Shown here one piece after another: positions 22,653-33,035 of a stretch of DNA of 64,000 nt (position 1 is its first letter; every line of letters begins with the position of its first letter). Origin of the DNA: Dryococelus australis. Taxonomy: Eukaryota > Arthropoda > Insecta > Phasmatodea > Phasmatidae. The notes beneath the pieces were generated by a model, which ran no database searches, had not been told where the DNA came from, and saw nothing but the letters and a program-made list of their open reading frames with translations. Location: the NCBI GenBank assembly GCA_029891345.1, contig CM057000.1, positions 129,865,338 through 129,929,337 on the forward strand, read 5' to 3'. Position numbers and translations under genes: made by a program.

Positions 22653-23205
22653 ACACCACACCATGTGTATGGCAATGCTCATGTGCCAAGAACTCATAGT
22701 ACAGTCTACCAGAAGTTCCACACGAGTCTAACAGCAGATACGAGGAGCCCAGTTAGTGTTTTGATTTCCCTCCTCTCTTTATCCTTAATAACCAACACAC
22801 AGTAGATAATTTTTGACGTGAAATTCTAATGAACGTCTTTCTCGGTCGGTCACTATGGCGGGGGGTTTGGTGTACGCTCCAAAGAGCGTGGGATGAAAAC
22901 ACGTTCCTCGGCGACGCCCACAGCTCAGTCAGTTCCCTACGCTCCAGAGTGAAACATGTCCCGTTCGAGAGCTTAAGCTTGCGCGAACCATCTGGCGACC
23001 AAACCATTCGGATCTATAAATAATACTTCCTGTGGTGACTCATTAAAATTAGTGATCAAAATAGCGATTCTGTGTCGGACCATCGGATTTCAAAATTGAG
23101 TAACCCCTTTTTTTTTGTTGTGTATTCGGGATAAAACAACTGTACTATCATGTAACCCGATAAATTCTCTATCTTCGAGTACTTTACTCGTGTTATTTAT
23201 TTCAG
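22653..23205. other. Unannotated sequence
   Basis: A GC-richer patch at 22840-23010 has opposed frames of 64 and 84 codons without motifs. Confidence 0.35.
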
Positions 23206-23530
23206 AAGCTTGGAAGCAGCAGCGCCGAGAAGTTAAAAACACGTCCCCAAGCCGAGACCAGAACGCAAAAATCCATCAATAATAGAACGAGTGCAGCCAC
23301 TCGGCAGCACGCAGAGGAGTCGCCTGCATCGACTGAGGCGGAAAGAACAGGAGGACGAGGCTCTGGTGGAAGCCGAGCCCGGCCCTAGTGGGTCCGAAAC
23401 GAAGCTCCCCCAAGAGGCAAGCAACGATTCTATCGTGTCTGTAGAGAAGCGACGAGTACAACGATACCCCAGCTCAGCAAGTCCAAAGGTTTCTCGTATC
23501 AATCCGAACCAGCTTACCTGCCTCCGCTGA
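23206..23530 (+). CDS. Possible exon-like open frame, product unknown
   Basis: TGTTATTTATTTCAG at 23191-23205 is a good-looking splice acceptor, followed by a GC-rich block unlike its AT-rich flanks. Two frames are open. From the acceptor base, frame 1 runs 60 codons to TAG. Another frame is open from 23237 to the TGA at 23528-23530, 97 codons. Its predicted product is hydrophilic and charged, with a KEQEDEAL stretch, acidic patches and basic RR pairs, and has no domain I recognise. The two frames cannot both be coding, and neither has a clear donor or start. It could be a terminal exon, a decayed gene or chance GC-rich sequence. Confidence 0.25.
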
Positions 23531-25243
23531 CTTAAGTTCTTGCCGACCAGCGTTTGATTTCCGACCTTGATGCACATCGAATTTTACGGAATGTCTAGCG
23601 GTAGGAGTCACAACTCCTGCCCACCAGATTTTTTTTAACGATGGGGTCAAATACAGACGTTCGTCTTAAAATGTCTAATCCGCACACACGTAACAGAAGA
23701 TCTTGATGATTTACACACTGACATGACATACATACTCATGCAACACAACAATAGTGACAGGTAACTATAAATCACTGAACAAAACACGTTGCAACCTACT
23801 GGTTGCGCACACAGAGACCGTCCGTGCGATACTCACGTGTTTATGATGTGTTACACTTTATGAATGAGCGAAATGTTGCTGTCTGGCGCCATGTTGCAAC
23901 GCGACGGTTAATGTACCATCATGTATATACATTCACTGCCTGTTGCTGAGGACACAGAGCCAGTTTTCCCAGACTTGCTTATTTTTAATGTGGTCCTTTT
24001 TACTAAAAACAGTCTGCTAGACAGCTGCGGAAGATTGAAATTGTCCTTCCGTAGCCCATTTTAACAGAACCTTTACTAACGCACAACGAAATGTAAACCA
24101 GCACTTGCCACCAGTGAAACATAGCCTTTAACCAAAGTACTTCAACACAGTGGATTCAAATTACTTTATGGTTTCAGCTGACATTCATTCATGCTAAAAA
24201 TGGAATGTATAATAACGAAGACGATTAAATTACTTGAGTTCCAACCCCGGATTATCGTATTTTCTCTTTAAAGACAACGATTAAAAGTAAATATAAATTA
24301 CCGTTTTGTTATTGGTTTACTGCTTATACATCTTAAAATTAACAAGGACTTGCGTAAAACTACAGTTATGATGTTTCTGTATTAATTAGAACGATGACAT
24401 AATGCATGATCGAAATTTTACTGCAAACCTACTTTTATTCCGTACTTGAAAATACCGCTTTTGTACTGGTAGGTTTGGTATCACTGCTTACAGCTAGTAT
24501 CTTCGTCGCATCACACAGGATGGAACAGAGGAAGTTCATATTCATAATCTGCTTTGTTTGCGCCCATCTTCTGTTAACAATAATCTAAAGTATGTTTTTA
24601 TATGCATGTTAGTATTTAACAGAAAATTATACTTACCTGAAATTTTGAAATACCTCTACACAAACTAATGTTAATTTGCAAAAGCTGTAGGCGATGGAAA
24701 CACACTGATTGCATATTAGAATTCAGCGTAAAAAGTTACGTTCGAAATACAATAAATTCTCTCGTGCCAAATACCGCGTTCACAGGTGTTATTTATGGCT
24801 TTGGTCAAGAAGTAGAAATATTTTTGTAACGAATAACCTATAAAATAATTACAAAATTGTATAATAAATAATCTACCATAAATAACTTTTATGCATGCCA
24901 TATTGAATATTACTTAAGCAAAGGTTCCCGATTACCAGAAATTTCATCGGTTTTAAATGGTCACGGTCTTAAAGGTTTCTGATATATGAGTATGTAGTGT
25001 AACACTCATTTGGTTACTAAAAGCGAATAAATAAAAATCTCACTGTAATCTTGGTATATAAACTCTTACTGCATGAATTCAAGCAATGCGGTCGCTTTCA
25101 ATGCGTAATACGAAGTGACAGCATTTGTTCATGATAACATTCCTGCGTTTGCGCTTCTGGCAGTGTTGGCATTACGTACGAGTAGAGAGATGTGAAACTC
25201 GCGTTATCTTTCGGTGTCAGGATAGACTCCACTACCTTATCAA
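23531..25243. other. Unannotated AT-rich sequence
   Basis: A 60-codon hydrophobic plus frame at 24406-24588 lies in AT-rich DNA where such frames arise by chance. No repeats of the window's families recognised up to about 25180. Confidence 0.4.
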
Positions 25244-25533
25244 TAGGCAGGGACAGGAATATTTCGCGAATTCATTTCGGGACAAGATAGTCGTCAAACA
25301 CATATGCAGTGAAGTCACCTTTTCTATCGGATCACGGTTTATGATGCACGCCCTAGACGACTCTGAGCCAATAGCAGACTTGCAAGGGAACATGAAGCGA
25401 ATCACATACTGCTAGGTGTGGAGTAACGCTAGGGCAGCAGCAGCCAATGAACACGCAGCTGAGGCTCGACTGTGCAAAGGATTGTGCAGTCTAGCCTACA
25501 GGTCATCGAACTTGCGAAATTTTCCTATCTCTA
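25244..25533 (+). mobile_element. MITE with AATATTTCGCGAATTC ends, first inverted partner
   Basis: The left end (GGGACAGGAATATTTCGCGA) and the reverse complement of the right end (AGAGATAGGAAAATTTCGCA) form a terminal inverted repeat of about 30 bp. The whole interior recurs inverted at 25754-26038: GACAAGATAG, CACATATGCAGTGAAGTCAC, GAGCCAATAGCAGACTTGCA and GCAGCAGCAGCCAATGAACA all have counterparts there. The plus-strand 96-codon frame here falls within the repeat. Confidence 0.75.
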
Positions 25534-25753
25534 CTTATAAACAAGCGAGCACAATCCATGGTTTCACTGGCCGCTACACTTTAATCAACGTCGCCTTCTT
25601 CATTCATCTCCTTTAGATATTGGCCACTCCACAGCTGGTATTATCTTACTGGCTCAAGATTTCTCCGAGGCGAGACAGACATATTTCTGACCAATGGATG
25701 TAGATTGTCAAACGCACAGTAACTTGAGTTCAGTCTGTTCTTAAACGATAATT

Positions 25754-26038
25754 AGCGATAGGAAAATTTCGCGAGTTCAATGACTTGTAGGCTAGGCTCC
25801 ACAGTCCTGTGTACGCTAGGGTCTCAGATGTTTGTTCATTGGCTGCTGCTGCCCCAGTGTTACCTCACACTTGGCAGTATGGGATTCGCTACTTGTTTCT
25901 TTGCAAGTTTGCTATTGGCTCAGAGGCGTCTAGGGCGTGTCTGATGAACTGTAATACAATTGTAAAGATGACTTCACTCTATATGTGTTTGACGTCTATC
26001 TTGTCCCGAAATGAATTCGTGAAATATTCCCATCCCTA
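25754..26038 (-). mobile_element. MITE with AATATTTCGCGAATTC ends, second inverted partner
   Basis: Reverse-complement counterpart of 25244-25533, from AGCGATAGGAAAATTTCGCG to GTGAAATATTCCCATCCCTA. About 220 bp of unrelated sequence separates the partners. A transcript through both could fold into a hairpin with a stem near 290 bp. Confidence 0.75.
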
Positions 26039-26618
26039 ATAATAACGCGAATTTTGCATGTGTCTTCGTATGAGAATGAAACAATACGGTGGTAAATATT
26101 CACTAATTTAATATTCCTAGTAACAGTTATTACTGAGTCAACGCTTTTGGGAGTCAAATTATGTGTATGTAAAATTTTCTTGAAGTGAAATTCATGTTAT
26201 AAACTGTTAGTTTCTCCACGTACTTTAAGTAAGTGTAACGCTGTATTTTTTTTTTCTGCAGGTGGTATCGGTCGATATATGAATCCGCATTGTATATTGA
26301 AACTCAGCTGCATAGATAACTGTAGTCTCTTTACAAGTATCAGACATATTTAAACAAAACTTAGTACGCTCGCGGTTCTTAACCTAAAATATATGTTATT
26401 TATAATTTCTATATTATACTCAGTTTTGGTAGATAGTGTCACTTGAAATATGAAGCTGATATATTAAACCTCAGAAATATCACAATGCCCAACAGATTTG
26501 GTACACAAGTAGTATTGTAAGAGGTACCTAATCTTTATACATTTTAACTTTCAACTTTGTATTCATCGGCCTCCTACCTCTTAACCTCTCTGCTTTCCAT
26601 CATTATCTCATATTCACG
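26039..26618. other. Unannotated AT-rich sequence
   Basis: No feature recognised. Confidence 0.4.
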
Positions 26619-26835
26619 CTAGGTTGCACCGCCACCATTTTCTTCCAAATTCTGACTTACCTTTATGCCAATAAACGTCGTATTGAGGATGCACCTTAGG
26701 GCCTGCACGTACGTGTTAGTCCAGAAGGGTGACATGGAGTGCAGCCCAAGATGGAGCACAGGAGAAATACTAGGGCGGAGGAAAACGCTAATACCCCGAG
26801 AAAACCCGCTGGCCACCAACGTCCGCCACGTTCAC
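26619..26835 (-). repeat. Degenerate SINE copy
   Basis: On the minus strand the order GCGGGTTTTCTCGGGGTATT, CCTCCGCCCTAG and CTCCATCTTGGGCTGCACTC follows the body of the 2821-3486 SINE, and AATCGAATC... to the right (26870) may be the remains of box B. Both ends are eroded, with no target duplication visible. Confidence 0.5.
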
Positions 26836-26939
26836 CATATGTAAAAATCTGGAATGACGCTGTAGGGAATCGAATCAGGATCGTCTATCATGATTGTACT
26901 GGATGATGTTATCGTTTGATTTGAATAGACATAATCTTA

Positions 26940-28170
26940 CCTAACCGAATTGCAACTAATTTTAATCAAACTATCAATAATGACCAAATGTGGCCAAAAA
27001 TGTCCATATTTTCCCATACATGATCAAATGAGATCGGACATGACCAAAAGTGATAAAACATAATTAAAATTTACTCGAATGTAACAAAATGTCACAAAAT
27101 TATCCAAATGTGTTAACATGTGACCAAACATAACCAAAAATGATTAAATGTCACCAAAAGATAAAATCTATGATAAAACAGGACTAAATGTCACCGAGTG
27201 TGAACAATTGAGTCCAAATGTTATCAAACATCGTCAAACAGGGTGAAATATGTATAATCTATGGCGACAATGTGACCAAACATTGGTCATGACCAAATAT
27301 GACTGAGTATGATAAAGCAATACAGTATGACCAAACATGACAAAATGTGAAGAGATGTGACTGAAATAGACCAAAGCGTAAATACCCTTAACCAAAATTA
27401 AAAGGGGACAAAAATTAACATTCATGACTAAATGCTATCAAATATTGCCAAACATGGCCAAATATGACAAACCACGACCACAAATGACCAAACATAGTGA
27501 AATACACGAAAAATAATGTTATCAGAAGTGATGGATGTGACTGCAAGTGATTCAACATAACGAAGCATGACCAAATAAGGCAGTGGTAGAACATAATCAA
27601 GAGTAACATAAAATTAATGAATGTGACCAAACATGAACAAATAAGGCCAAATGTTACCAAACATGTATAAATACGAGTAATTATGAGAATATGTGACCAA
27701 ATAGAACAAACGTGAATAAACATGACTATATATGACACAAAATGAACAAGTATCACTAAATATGATCATACGCATTCAAATTTTGCCAACTGAGAACAAA
27801 GTTGAGCAGAAACCATCAAGCATGTCCAAAGACGATCAAAGGTAAGCAAACTTAACCAAAGGTGACTAAAGTTTTCAAACACGACTTGACCGAACCAATC
27901 GCAGTTAATAAAACATAACCAAACATGACATGAACAAATGTATCTGCTAATCAAGACATAGATGTTAAGAGCCGCCCAAATATCTTCAATCACTCATGAA
28001 CAAATATGGTTAAATGTGAATTAATTTTAATAAATGTGACTGAACGTGAGTGAACATGGCCATCACTGATGGAACAAGGCCAACTGTAACAATTTATTTA
28101 CCATCTGAGCAAACTCGATCAGAATTACTGAAAAATGTTATATATGACCAATCCTCACCAAATATTTTAA
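26940..28170. repeat. Degenerate short-period satellite, ATGACCAAAC-type
   Basis: For about 1.2 kb the sequence is dominated by variants of ATGACCAAAC/ATGTGACCAA spaced irregularly at about 10-14 bp, with heavy mutation and no clean period. The minus-strand frames of 63-113 codons here are repeat-driven (FGHV/IWSC-like residues) and are not genes. A SINE tail lies inside it at 27949-27999. Confidence 0.8.
27949..27999 (+). repeat. SINE 3' tail fragment inside the satellite
   Basis: AATCAAGACATAGATGTTAA followed by GAGCCGCCCAAATATCTTCA and CACTCA matches the 3' end of the SINEs at 1-112, 2821-3486 and 61519-61783. Only about 50 bp are present, consistent with a strongly 5'-truncated insertion. 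Confidence 0.65.
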
Positions 28171-28250
28171 TTTAATTCATGGAATGAGTGGTAACGTCTT
28201 CGTCTAGTAAAAACACTTTACACTCTAATTTCCTTGTAGTTGTATAATAG

Positions 28251-28988
28251 TGTTAAGTGTTGGTGCCTTTCGTCGCTTCCATGTCCTGTCCCACTGGAGA
28301 GAGGAAACAGCGTTCCAAGGCCAGACTGGTTACGCAATACGGTAGGCGAGTCACAAGGAAAAGCCTCTGCACTCCTCTGCGATGAGGCTATTATTTCGCG
28401 CGTTCCTGACCTTGGTTGTATCGACTTTGTGTGTTTACCTGAAGAATTGTCTGCTGAACGCCCTCGTTTCTCTCAGCGTGACTCGGGTTCCGTTGAACTT
28501 TCCAGATCGGGTGACGGATAGTACAAAAGTGCGACAGCCCTCCGAGTAGTCGGGTTTATGAGAGTCGGGAGTATGGGTGATAGTGCGACGATGAGCGATA
28601 GACGACGAGCTACAAGAGCAACGATTGGCGCCGGAAGTGACTAGCTTGGGGGGGGGGGGGGATCTGCGACTGCGAGCATCGGAGCAGTGAAGGGTGCGAA
28701 TGGCAGGCTGGACTATTGGACTGGATGGGTGAGTGAAAGACATTAGAAATGATGGAAATAGACAGATTGAAAGTGTGTTAACGATGCGTATGAGTTAATT
28801 GACTATAACCAAACAGAGACATCGAGAAGGACGTTAACTAGAGTTGAAATAGACATTGAACATTGCGTTCACTGAGAAATAAAAGGAGTACTAGTGAAAA
28901 TAAATTAAATTAAAATCAAGTTATTTTAATGTTATTAATATCTTCATCCCTCACGAGCTCAGATGAGCCCCTCAGGCGTCATGTAACA
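28251..28988 (+). mobile_element. Probable solo LTR (738 bp)
   Basis: It begins TGTTAAGTGTTGGTGCC and ends CAGGCGTCATGTAACA. The last 200 bp (AGAGTTGAAATAGACATTGA, TTCACTGAGAAATAAAAGGA) match 47190-47418 in the same order, and AATAAA is present. A TTGGCGCCGGAAGTGAC segment at 28623 resembles part of a primer-binding site but lies inside the element, so it is probably coincidental. Flanks do not give a clean target duplication, so the 5' border is less certain than the 3' border. Frames of 93 and 102 codons in the GC-rich U3-like part are not supported as genes. Confidence 0.5.
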
Positions 28989-29221
28989 ATACATAGTTGT
29001 TCCTTTGTTTTAAGATACCAAAGAAACTAATGTGTCACGTATTTTGTCTGACTGCAGGTGTTTAAAGTATAATTTAATCAACAGATACATGTTAAGGGAA
29101 ATAAGAAAATGCAGTTTCATTCGTTGATGTGCCTGGACATTGGTGCAAGAACTGAGGTAGCCAGGTTACAAATGCGAATGCCCTCAAAAAATTTCGCCCA
29201 CCTGGATTTACTATCGCGCTT

Positions 29222-29795
29222 GAGAGCCAGGAATACTGTGGCTCGGTCAGAATAAAACTTGGCCTCAGCTCCCCACGCGAGTGCCAGGAATACTGTGGCT
29301 CGGTCAGAATAAAACTTGGCCTCAGCTCCCCACGCGAGAGCCAGGAATACTGTGGCTCGGTCAGAATAAAACTTGGCCTCAGCTCCCCACGCAATTCCAG
29401 AAATACTGTGGCTCGGTCAGAATAAAACTTGGCCTCAGCTCCCCACGCGAGTGCCAGGAATACTGTGGCTCGGTCAGAATAAAACTTGGCCTCAGCTCCC
29501 CACGCGAGAGCCAGGAATACTGTGGCTCGGTCAGAATAAAACTTGGCCTCAGCTCCCCACGCAATTCCAGAAATAGTGTGACTTGGTCAGAATAAAACTT
29601 GGCCTCAGCTCCCCACGCGAGTGCCAGGAATACTGTGGCTCGGTCAGAATAAAACTTGGCCTCAGCTCCCCATGCAATTCCAGGAATATTGTGACTCGGT
29701 CAGGATAAAACTTGGCCTCAGCTCCCCACGCGAGTGCCAGGAATACTGTGACTCGGTCAGAATAAAACTTGGCCTCAGCTCCCTACGCGAGTGCA
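29222..29795. repeat. 57/56 bp minisatellite with a three-unit higher-order pattern
   Basis: Ten full units and a part unit start at 29222, 29279, 29336, 29393, 29449, 29506, 29563, 29619, 29676, 29732 and 29789. Each reads AATACTGTGGCTCGGTCAGA then ATAAAACTTGGCCTCAGCTC. Three unit types differ at the start: A (GAGAGCC), B (GAGTGCC) and C (AATTCC, 1 bp shorter). The order A B A C B A C B C B B shows a repeated B-A-C block of 170 bp. Because 57 is divisible by three, frames stay open on both strands for up to 104 codons. These are shadows of the repeat. Confidence 0.95.
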
Positions 29796-29799
29796 CATG

Positions 29800-30088
29800 T
29801 AATATAACTGAACAAAACACGTCAGCAAATTGATGCAGGCTCGTCAAAGAAAAAAATTACTAAATTGGTTCCGCTATTTTATACATGCACCCGAAAATCG
29901 TCACAAGTCTGCGACACATTAAATATATTGTATATGTGATTAAGATTTTTGCTTCACAATTTACTTTAACAAATTCGCTTGGGCGTATCCCCGAGCTCAA
30001 CTTGCGGGACACGCCCGTGCTCGAGAAAAAAAAGTGTTCCAGGATACTAGATCACGGTTTCAAAGGACACCCGAATCACGAGCCTGCT
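29800..30088. other. Unannotated sequence
   Basis: AT-rich; a 68-codon plus frame (29885-30091) shows no motif. Confidence 0.35.
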
Positions 30089-30500
30089 TGAGATCGAAAG
30101 TGCGAGCTTAGGGTCGTAAGCTGCGGGAGAAACCGACTTGATGAGGGCTGTTTCAGTCTACCCCCTCTCCCCCTCAATCAACTCTTCGCCACCAAGGACT
30201 CGTCGGCATGGTTAGGCGAGCAGGTTACAGTAGCTTGAGGAGAGAGGGGAGGGGGTAAGAAGCTCAAAGTGGGCATGACTACACAGCGTGACTTGAGATC
30301 GAAAGTGCGAGCTTAGGGTCGTAAGCTGCGGAGAAACCGACTTGATGAGGGCTGTTTCAGTCTACCCCCTCTCCCCCTCAATCTACTCTTCACCACCAAG
30401 GACTCGTTGGCATGGTTAGGCGTGCAGGTTACAGTAGCTTGAGGAGAGAGGGGAGGGGGGGTAAGAAGCTCAAAGTGGGCATGACTACACAGCGTGACTG
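30089..30500 (+). repeat. Two-copy tandem duplication, 205 bp unit
   Basis: GAGATCGAAAGTGCGAGCTT begins at 30089 and again at 30294. The copies continue nearly identical to CTACACAGCGTGACT, with only point changes and small indels, so the duplication is recent. Each unit holds an imperfect hairpin: TACCCCCTCTCCCCCTCAA pairs with TTGAGGAGAGAGGGGAGGGGG about 60 bp later. The 110- and 76-codon frames across the second copy have no motif. Confidence 0.9.
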
Positions 30501-31440
30501 GCAGATAGCGCGTGATGCGATCTTGAAGCCGGAGTCGAGTCACTTTTTGTGGGTCACGGGCTCGCTGGTCGCCGCTCCTTTAATTGTAGCTGAGTGTCGG
30601 GCGCGAGTAGCAGTTGGAGATAAATGCGCCTCGTCTGTGGTGGATATGGAGCCGATTAGTCGTTCATCACTCACCACACCACAGAGGGGAATTAAAACCG
30701 TCAAACATGCCATCTCGGCAACACCCGTTCACACAGCTCTTTAAGGCTCTTCAATACACAGATATTTTCCCCCCTTAGTTTTTCAGGATATTAATTTTTT
30801 CGTGACACTATAAGTATCAGTGATAGCATAATTAAAATACTAAATTATCCCTAAAATAACTTTCACCCTATTTTTATATTGTATTTTTTGATGATTTTCT
30901 AGCGTGAACGCAACAAATTTTATGTAAAATATTGATACGTGTAAATTTCAAAAAGGTTTTTGAACTCGAAGTTTGGTTTCAGCATAAGGGTGACCAGCCT
31001 CCCCCTACGCCCCATGGATATATATCATTTGCGATAAAGCCAATTATAGAATTTTTAATGAGCTGTTACGTATGAGTAGAAAGAAAATAAGAAGTCTGGT
31101 ACATCGGCGTCTGGCGTCGAAGCTTGGAGCTGTTCATGCTCTGTCATTCCGATGACCTGGCGCTCGTCATGGACGCCAGTGACTGTTGATCGTTGACATT
31201 TGACCTTTGACCCTAAAAATAAAAAACTTAAAAAAATCTCAAAAATTTCAAACAATTATTAGTAATAGTCATTAAAATCATTTAAAAATTATTACAAATC
31301 GTTTAAAAATTATAAAAAAATGATCGAAAATTACTGCAAATTTATTTTTAAAAATATAATACAATTATTAAAATTTTTAAATAATTACTTTTCCCCGGCG
31401 ACCATTTACCCTAACAATTACACTTTTTTTTTGTTTAAAA
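30501..31440. other. Unannotated sequence, AT-rich on the right
   Basis: No gene recognised. The right part (31200-31440) is built from short TTAAAAA-type words. Near 31195 TTGACATTTGACCTTTGACC is a short internal repeat. Confidence 0.4.
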
Positions 31441-31905
31441 GTTCCCCTTTTCACTTAAAAATACACATTTTCCCTTTAAAAAATCCCAAAAATCGCAATA
31501 AACTCATAAAAGGCAATGAGCATATATGTTACTAACTACTTCCACCTTATTGGGTGCAGGTGACCTTGATCCGATGACCTTAAATTACCTTGAAAACAAA
31601 AATCCCAGTAAATTCATGAGTGTATTGTGTTGCTGACTACTGCCACCATATTGTACGTAGGTGACCTTGACCTAGACCCCATGACCTCGAATGAGTTTGA
31701 AAACCAAAATCGCAATACATTCATAAAAGTCAGCAAACATATTATGTTACTGATTACTACTGCCATATTAGATGCAGGTTACCTTTACCTTTACACCGTG
31801 ACATTGGATGGCCTTGAAAAAAAATTAGAGAAAAAATTTAATAAATCCATGAACGTCAGCAAGCATATTACATTACTGGAGGCCGCCATCTCAGTTTTTT
31901 TACAT
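31441..31905 (+). repeat. Degenerate tandem repeat of about 100-117 bp, about 4 units
   Basis: Units share the order ATCGCAATA(A/C)A, TCATAAAAG/TCATGA, CATATTATGTTACTG, ACTACTGCCACCAT, then GGTGACCTTGACC. Anchor points are near 31560, 31661 and 31778, with partial units at both ends. The 132-codon plus frame (31627-32025) is an open frame through the repeat with no motif. Confidence 0.65.
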
Positions 31906-32984
31906 CTGTCATTTATGTATACTTTACTGGATGATTACTTTGTATTTCATATGTTTTCATCACCCAGTAGTGCTAGTGTATTAATTCACCCACCATGCAG
32001 CAACCATATTTATTTATGTTTTTAAAGTACGAGTTTGTGTTGTCGGTGCCCCTCATGTTGGATTCTATTTTCAACACATAGGTAACGCTAATTTCTCGAA
32101 TTCACTGCCAAGCGAGCTGTCAGCACTTGTATTTATAGACGTAAAAAACCTGTAATTTTCAATCCTATTAAAATAAAAATATGTTTTCAATCAGCGGTAT
32201 ACCTACAAGCATAATACCGGATTTGACTACCTGCAAATTTTATTAAATATATTTTTAATATAAAAATCTAAAGGTGTACAATTTTAAAAATTATTTTTAG
32301 TGTTATTATGTAATTTAACGTACATCTACAAGTTTATTTATTTGATACGCATTGTCTTGCATTAAAAGAGAGACGGTTTCGTTTCATAATGCGTAACGAG
32401 GATAGTAAAAATTTTCATCCTGTGTTCTTATATCAATTTCTTCATGTTGTTATTAGCCGAGGAGAATGGCAGCACATCACATTCATGTTAGCAGTTGCAA
32501 GAATTAGTCGAATTCACGGAGTATACTGTTTCACTTATCACAAACTCGTATAAAAAATTACACATCTAGTTTACTAGCAGTTCTTGAGCTCAATTTAACA
32601 GCCCAGATAAATAAACTTCACTGTAATGTACTTCAGCGAAATGCAGAAGACAAAGCTAGAAATATAAACTTATTGATAAAGATGTACCAAGCAAACTTAC
32701 ATACATCCTGGAAATTTTGTTAGGTCCACATAACAATTTTAAATAAATGGAAACTCTTTAATTTTATATTCCAGAAATACAAAAATTTTAACCACTACTA
32801 GCAAAGTAAGGTTCCAAAAGCAAAACGCTGACGCCAATTCCGGTCATTTAAATCATTTTAATTTTTAAATTTCAAAGTAAAAATTTTTACACAATTACGG
32901 AAGCCGATCTTAAAGCTTTACAACTTCGGAATTTTTAGTCTTGTGACATAACCATATGTCGTTTGATGTGATAAAATGATACAT

Positions 32985-33035
<51 letters not shown>

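Noticed and set aside
24406-24588. Small hydrophobic protein of 60 residues
   Set aside because: AT-rich DNA gives such frames often; no start context, neighbour or repeat supports it.
27234-27993. Minus-strand frames of 63-113 codons resembling membrane proteins
   Set aside because: They arise from the ATGACCAAAC satellite; the hydrophobic look comes from repeat composition.
28616-28640. Primer-binding site of an LTR retrotransposon (TTGGCGCCGGAAG)
   Set aside because: It lies inside the proposed LTR, more than 300 bp before the TAACA end, whereas a primer-binding site should directly follow the LTR.
29281-29595. 104-codon open frame with a 19-residue repeat, and its shadows on both strands
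   Set aside because: The frame stays open because most units are 57 bp, divisible by three. It closes where units change type, and it has no start context or domain.
29222-29795. CRISPR-like regular repeat array
   Set aside because: The units are contiguous with no spacers and the context is eukaryotic. It is a minisatellite.
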